This document shows, one piece after another, positions 55,201 through 61,200 of a stretch of 64,000 nt of DNA (its first letter is position 1; every line of letters begins with the position of its first letter). The position numbers were made by a program, and so were the translations under genes. This DNA is from Loripinus fragilis (lineage: Eukaryota; Mollusca; Bivalvia; Lucinida; Lucinidae): positions 77,455,018 to 77,519,017 of the forward strand of contig OZ026516.1 in NCBI GenBank assembly GCA_964019695.1, in the 5' to 3' direction. The notes beneath the pieces are model-generated. The model worked only from the letters and a program-made list of their open reading frames with translations, did no database searches and was not told where the DNA came from.

Positions 55201-58200
55201 AAGTTGAGGAAAGCAATTTGTGTTCTTAAATTGGATTTCTACTTTGGGGCTCAACTGGTTGATTAATAGATCGTTATTGGGAGCTATTACATTAATGAAC
55301 TGGGGAATGAATTGACCCAAGAATCAATTGACATTTGGAATTGATTAAAAAAGAAAGAATAAAAAGGGGAAAAATAAAATTGTTTCTCAGGTACCACTGC
55401 AGTCCCGATATTATGACTATTTTTTCAAGACAAATTAAAAAAAAATAGCATTTTCAGTTCTCAGTAAGTATTGGCAACTGGTCCTGTGGTCGCGGGTTTT
55501 ACTCTTTTGTACGGCGTCAATTTTTTAAGCAACAGTGTACATGCATGTTTTAATTTTCATCAGCTTGGTGTGCATATGCTTTCCCAATCTATTTTTGTCA
55601 TGACATGACCAAAAATAGCCTTACATGCACAACTGTCTAGTGCCTGAAATAAAATGCTCCATCTGTTAAAAAAAAGAAAATGGTCCGAAAAACAATTAAA
55701 TTATATATAAATGGCCTTATTTAAAACGAGCAAGCAATGGACAGGCTTAATACTCAAGAGATTGCACAAAAATGACGCATTAGCTCAAACCTTCATATAC
55801 CCGCTTTGAAGTGGTACACAATAGATCATTAGAATTCTCTGAACGCGGTCAATTATGTAATAATACAACACACTAATTTACAACTGCATGTGTTGCAGTG
55901 GGCCAAGTGATCAAACAATTGATGGTTTTAATGGGGATAATTAATTTTGAAAACGATGGATTAATTGGAGACACATTTAGACACATTTTGTAAGTTTCTT
56001 ATGAAATGGAATCGCGTCAGGTGTGTTTATATTATTTATGAGCGCTGTGCAATTTCTTTCGGTGATATATCACTACAAAATCTTTCAGAGACTCCTCTGC
56101 ACAGAAATAGCATGTGTCCTATGCTTGCTGGTTCTTCCTAGCCAGTACACAATGTCCAGCACACCATAGACCAGCAAAATGCCATTCAAATGGTGTTTCA
56201 TTGGCAGGCCTATGGTGGCCCACCTTAAGATGCTAATTGGGTTAAGATCAGTCGGTCAACCACCTCCCAGAATATGATTGAATCACCCACCAGCCCTTAG
56301 ATGAGACATCTTTGCAGCCATGGCTTCACCTAATCCCTCCTCTGCCTCCTAGTCTGGCCTGGTGCTGTTACAAGATGACAAGAGCTACAATAATGGCATT
56401 CACTGCATCATTATCTGACCTGGTGCTGTTACAAGATGATAAGAGCTACAATAATGGCATTCACTGCATCATTATCTGACCTGGTGCAGTTACAAGATGG
56501 CCAGAGCTACAATAATGGCCTTCACTGCATCCTTGTCTAGCCTGGTGCTGTTACAAGATGACCAGAGCTACAATAATGGCCTTCACTGCATCCTTGTCTA
56601 GCCTGGTGCTGTAACAAGATGACCAGAGCTACAATAATGGCATTCACTGCATCATTATCTGACCTGGTGCTGTTACAAGATGATCAGAGCTACAATAATG
56701 GCATTCACTGCATCATTATCTGACCTGGTGCTGTTACAAGATGATCAGAGCTAAAATAATGGCATTCACTGCATCATTATCTGACCTGGTGCTGTTACAA
56801 GATGATCAGAGCTACAATAATGGCTTTCAATGCATCCTTGTCTGGCCTGGTGCAGTTACAAGATGATCAGAGCTACAATAATGGCATTCACTGCATCATT
56901 ATCTGACCTGGTGCTGTTACAAGATGATCAGAGCTACAATAATGGCTTTCAATGCATCCTTGTCTGGCCTGGTGCAGTTACAAGATGATCAGAGCTACAA
57001 TAATGGCATTCACTGCATCATTATCTGACCTGGTGCTGTTACAAGATGGCCAGAGCTACAATAATGGCATTCACTGCATCATTATTTGACCTGGTGCTGT
57101 TACAAGATGACCAGAGCTACAATAATGGCTTTCAATGCATCCTTGTCTGGCCTGGTGCAGTTACAAGATGGCCAGAGCTACAATTATGGCCTTCACTGCA
57201 TCCTTGTCTAGCCTGGTGCTGTAACAAGATGACCAGAGCTACAATAATGGCTTTCAATGCATCCTTGTCTGGCCTGCTGCTGTAACAAGATGACCAGAGC
57301 TACAATAATGGCCTTCAATGCATCCTTGTCTGGCCTGCTGCTGTAACAAGATGATCAGAGCTACAATAATGGCCTTCAATGCATCCTTGTCTGGCCTGCT
57401 GCTGTAACAAGATGATCAGAGCTACAATAATGGCATTCACTGTATCCTTGTCTGGCCTTCTGCTGTTACAATATGACCAGAGCTACAATAATGGCCTTCA
57501 CTGCATCCTTGTTTGGCAAGGTATTGTAACAAGATGGCCAGAGCTACAATAATGGCCTTCACTGCATCCTTGTCTGGCCTGGTGCAGTTACAAGATGGCC
57601 AGAGCTACAATAATGGCCTTCACTGCATCCTTGTATGGCCTGGTGCTGTTACAAGATGACCAGAGCTACAATAATGGCCTTCACTGCATCCTTGTCTAGC
57701 TTGGTGCTGTTACAATATGACCAGAGCTACAATAATGGCCTTCACTGCATCCTTGTCTAGCCTGGTGCTGTAACAAGATGGCCAGAGCTACAATAATGGC
57801 CTTCACTGCATCATTGTCTAGCCTAGTGCTGTTTCAAGATGTCATGAGCTACAATAATGGCCTACACTGCATCCTTGTCTAGCTTGGTGCTGTTTCAAGA
57901 TGTCCTGAGCTACAGTAATGGCCTTCTCTGCATCCTTGTCTGGCCTGCTGCTGTTACAATATGACCAGAGCTACAATAATGGACTTCACTGCATCCTTGT
58001 CTAGCCTGGTGCTGTAACAAGATGATCAGAGCTACAATAATAGCTTCACTGCATCCTTGTTTGGCCTGCTGCTGTTACAAGATGGCCAGAGCTACAATAA
58101 TGGCCTTCACTGCATCCTTGTCTAGCCTGGTGCTGTTACAAGATGGCCAGAGCTACAATAATGGCCTTCACTGCATCCTTGTCTGGCCTGGTGCTGTTAC

Positions 58201-61200
58201 AAGATGGCCAGAGCTACAATAATGGCCTTCACTGCATCCTTGTTTGGACTGGTGCTGTTACAATATGGCCAGAGCTACAATAATGGCCTTCACTGCATCC
58301 TTGTCTGGCCTGCTGCTGTTACAACATGACCAGAGCTAAAATAATGGCCTTCACTGCATCCTTGTCTAGCCTGCTGCTGTAAATAGATGATCAGAGCTAC
58401 AATAATGGCCTTCACTGCATCATTATCTTACCTGGTGCTGTTACAAGATAACCAGAGCTTCAATAATGGCATTCACTGCATCCTTGTCTGGCCTGGTGCT
58501 GTTACAATATGACCAGAGCTACAATAATGGCCTTCACTGCATCCTTGTATGGCCTGGTGCTGTTACAACATGACCAGAGCTACAATAATGGCCTTCACTG
58601 CATCCTTGTCTAGCCTGGTGCTGTTACAAGATGACCAGAGCTACAATAATGGCATTCACTGCATCCTTGTATGGCCTGGTGCTGTTACAATATGATCAGA
58701 GCTACAATAATGGCCTTCACTGCATCCTTGTCTAGCCTGGTGCTGTAACAAGATGATCAGAGCTACAATAATGGCCTTCACTGCATCCTTGTATGACCTG
58801 CTGCTGTTTCAAGATGACCAGAGCTACAATTATGGCCTTCACTGCATCCTTGTCTGGCCTGCTGCTGTTACAAGATGATCAGAGCTTCAATAATGGCCTT
58901 CACTGCATCCTTGTCTAGCCTGATGCTGTAACAAGATGGCCAGAGCTACAATTATGGCCTTCACTGCATCCTTGTCTGACCTGGTGCTGTTACAAGATGG
59001 CCAGAGCTACAATTATGGCCTTCACTGCATCCTTGTCTGGCCTGCTGCTGTTACAAGATGGCCAGCGCTACAATAATGACCTTCACTGCATCCTTGTTTG
59101 GAATGGTGCTGTTACTAGATGGCCAGGTCTACAATAATGGCCTTCACTGCATCCTTGTTTGGACTGGTGCTGTTACAAGATGGCCAGAGCTACAATAATG
59201 ACCTTCACTGCATCCTTGTCTAGCCTGGTGCTGTTACAAGATGACCAGAGCTACAATAATGGCCTTCATTGCATCCTTGTTTGGACTGGTGCTGTTACAA
59301 GATGGCCAGAGCTACAATAATGGCCTTCACTGCATCCTTGTATGGCCTGCTGCTGTTACAAGATGACCAGAGCTACAATTATGGCATTCACTGCATCCTT
59401 GTATGGCCTGCTGCTGTTACTAGATGGCCAGAGCTACAATGATGGCCTTCACTGCATCCTTGTTTGGACTGGTGCTGCTACAAGATGACCAGAGCTACAA
59501 TAATGGCATTTACTGCATCCTTGTATGGCCTGCTGCTGTTACAAGATGACCAGAGCTACAATAATGGCTTCACTGCATCCTTGTATGGCCTGCTGCTGTT
59601 ACAAGATGGCCAGAGCTACAATAATTGCCTTCACTGCATCCTTGTCTAGCCTGGTGCTTTTACAAGATGGCCAGAGCTACAATAATGGCCTTCACTGCAT
59701 CCTTGTCTAGCCTGGTGCTGTTACAAGATGGCCAGAGCTACAATAATGGCCTTCACTGCATCCTTGTCTAGCCTGGTGCTGTTACAAGATGGCCAGAGCT
59801 ACAATAATGGCCTTCACTGCATCTTTGTCTGGCCTGCTGCTGTTACAATATGACTTGAGGTACAATAATGGCCTTCACTGCATCCTTGTACACCAGTACT
59901 ATACTAGGATAAATGTGTCTTGCTCAAAGACCACAAAGCAGTGACGCAGGTGAGGCTCGAACCCTGCAGCCCTTCTGTCTTGAATCAAGCACTACTGAGC
60001 CATTGCCTACCCCCAATGAAAGGTGAATATGTTAACAAAACAGGGCCTTACACTTATCGCTGATCTATTAGAGAGGGATAGTAGGGGTTATATGACATAC
60101 TGATGTTTCAAAAATGCATAGTAATTTGTTTGATTTGATTCTTTATATCCCATCAACAATCTTTCAGTTGTATTGGCACGGGTCTTCCTGGGTTGAACCA
60201 GTACTAAGCTAGGATTAATGACACAACGCAGTGACTCCGGTGAGACTCGAACCAGTAGCCCCTTGGTCTCAAGTCAAGCACTCTGCCACTGAGCCACTCT
60301 CTCATAGTAATGAGAAGATTCTATATTTCTTATAAACAGGTAAAGATGACATATTCACTACCACGTGCATATGCAGTATTCTGTGGTAGGATCATTATAA
60401 CTGTAAACTGAGACTACCTTGTATGCCCCAAAACAAGGTAAACTCGCCAGTGTTTGTTTACAAAGATTCTCATCTATCTTTGAAACATCAGTACAAAATT
60501 AAAGAACACGAAGAGATGATCAACACTCTGTCTGTCTATCACTATCTCTTGAGCATGTGAATGATTCACAAGAGTGTTGTAAGTTATTGCCCCCGGGCAC
60601 AGCTTACAAGATCTTTTTTCTGCTTTTCAGCTGATCCATCAGACCTGGTTAACAGGTTCCGAATAGAAGATAATGGATATATTACTAGTGATGCAAGAGA
60701 TATCTACCAGGCCAACCTTGTTCAACTTTCACCTGTCTTGCGCGGGGACATTGACCAATCAGGCTGGGCTGAGTTAAAAATTCAGGTCAGTGCTAAAACC
60801 ATTGTAATTTATCATATGATATTGCTTCTGGGAGTGAAATAACGCCATGCATTAAAAACGATTAAACACTAATGGTTTACATATATTTTCAGGTAGCGTT
60901 ATGAAATGACACTTTTAACATCATGCATGGCAAAAACCCTAATGTTTTGATGCCAAAAATGAGATTTTTATGATTGCACAGTAATTTTAGTGTCATATGA
61001 TAAAATTGAATCTAACATTCATACTCCTGTATTATTGAATTTATTAACTTGCTGCGAAAAAGCAATAAAATGCTTGGCAATCCTCTCATTAATTCACTTT
61101 TCCCCACCTCGTGTAATAAAATTAAATAATACATGAGCACTCATGTAAGATACTCTATTTGTAATTGCTGCCAATTTATATTTGCTGCCAGCAAATTTGG

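Noticed and set aside
55138..55320. 60-codon minus-strand frame in intron 9
   Set aside because: It overlaps dispersed repeat G and has no recognisable feature.
57046..59710. Repetitive frames in the 61-bp array (MARATIMAF and similar)
   Set aside because: The unit length is not a multiple of three and the array is intronic, so these are accidental.
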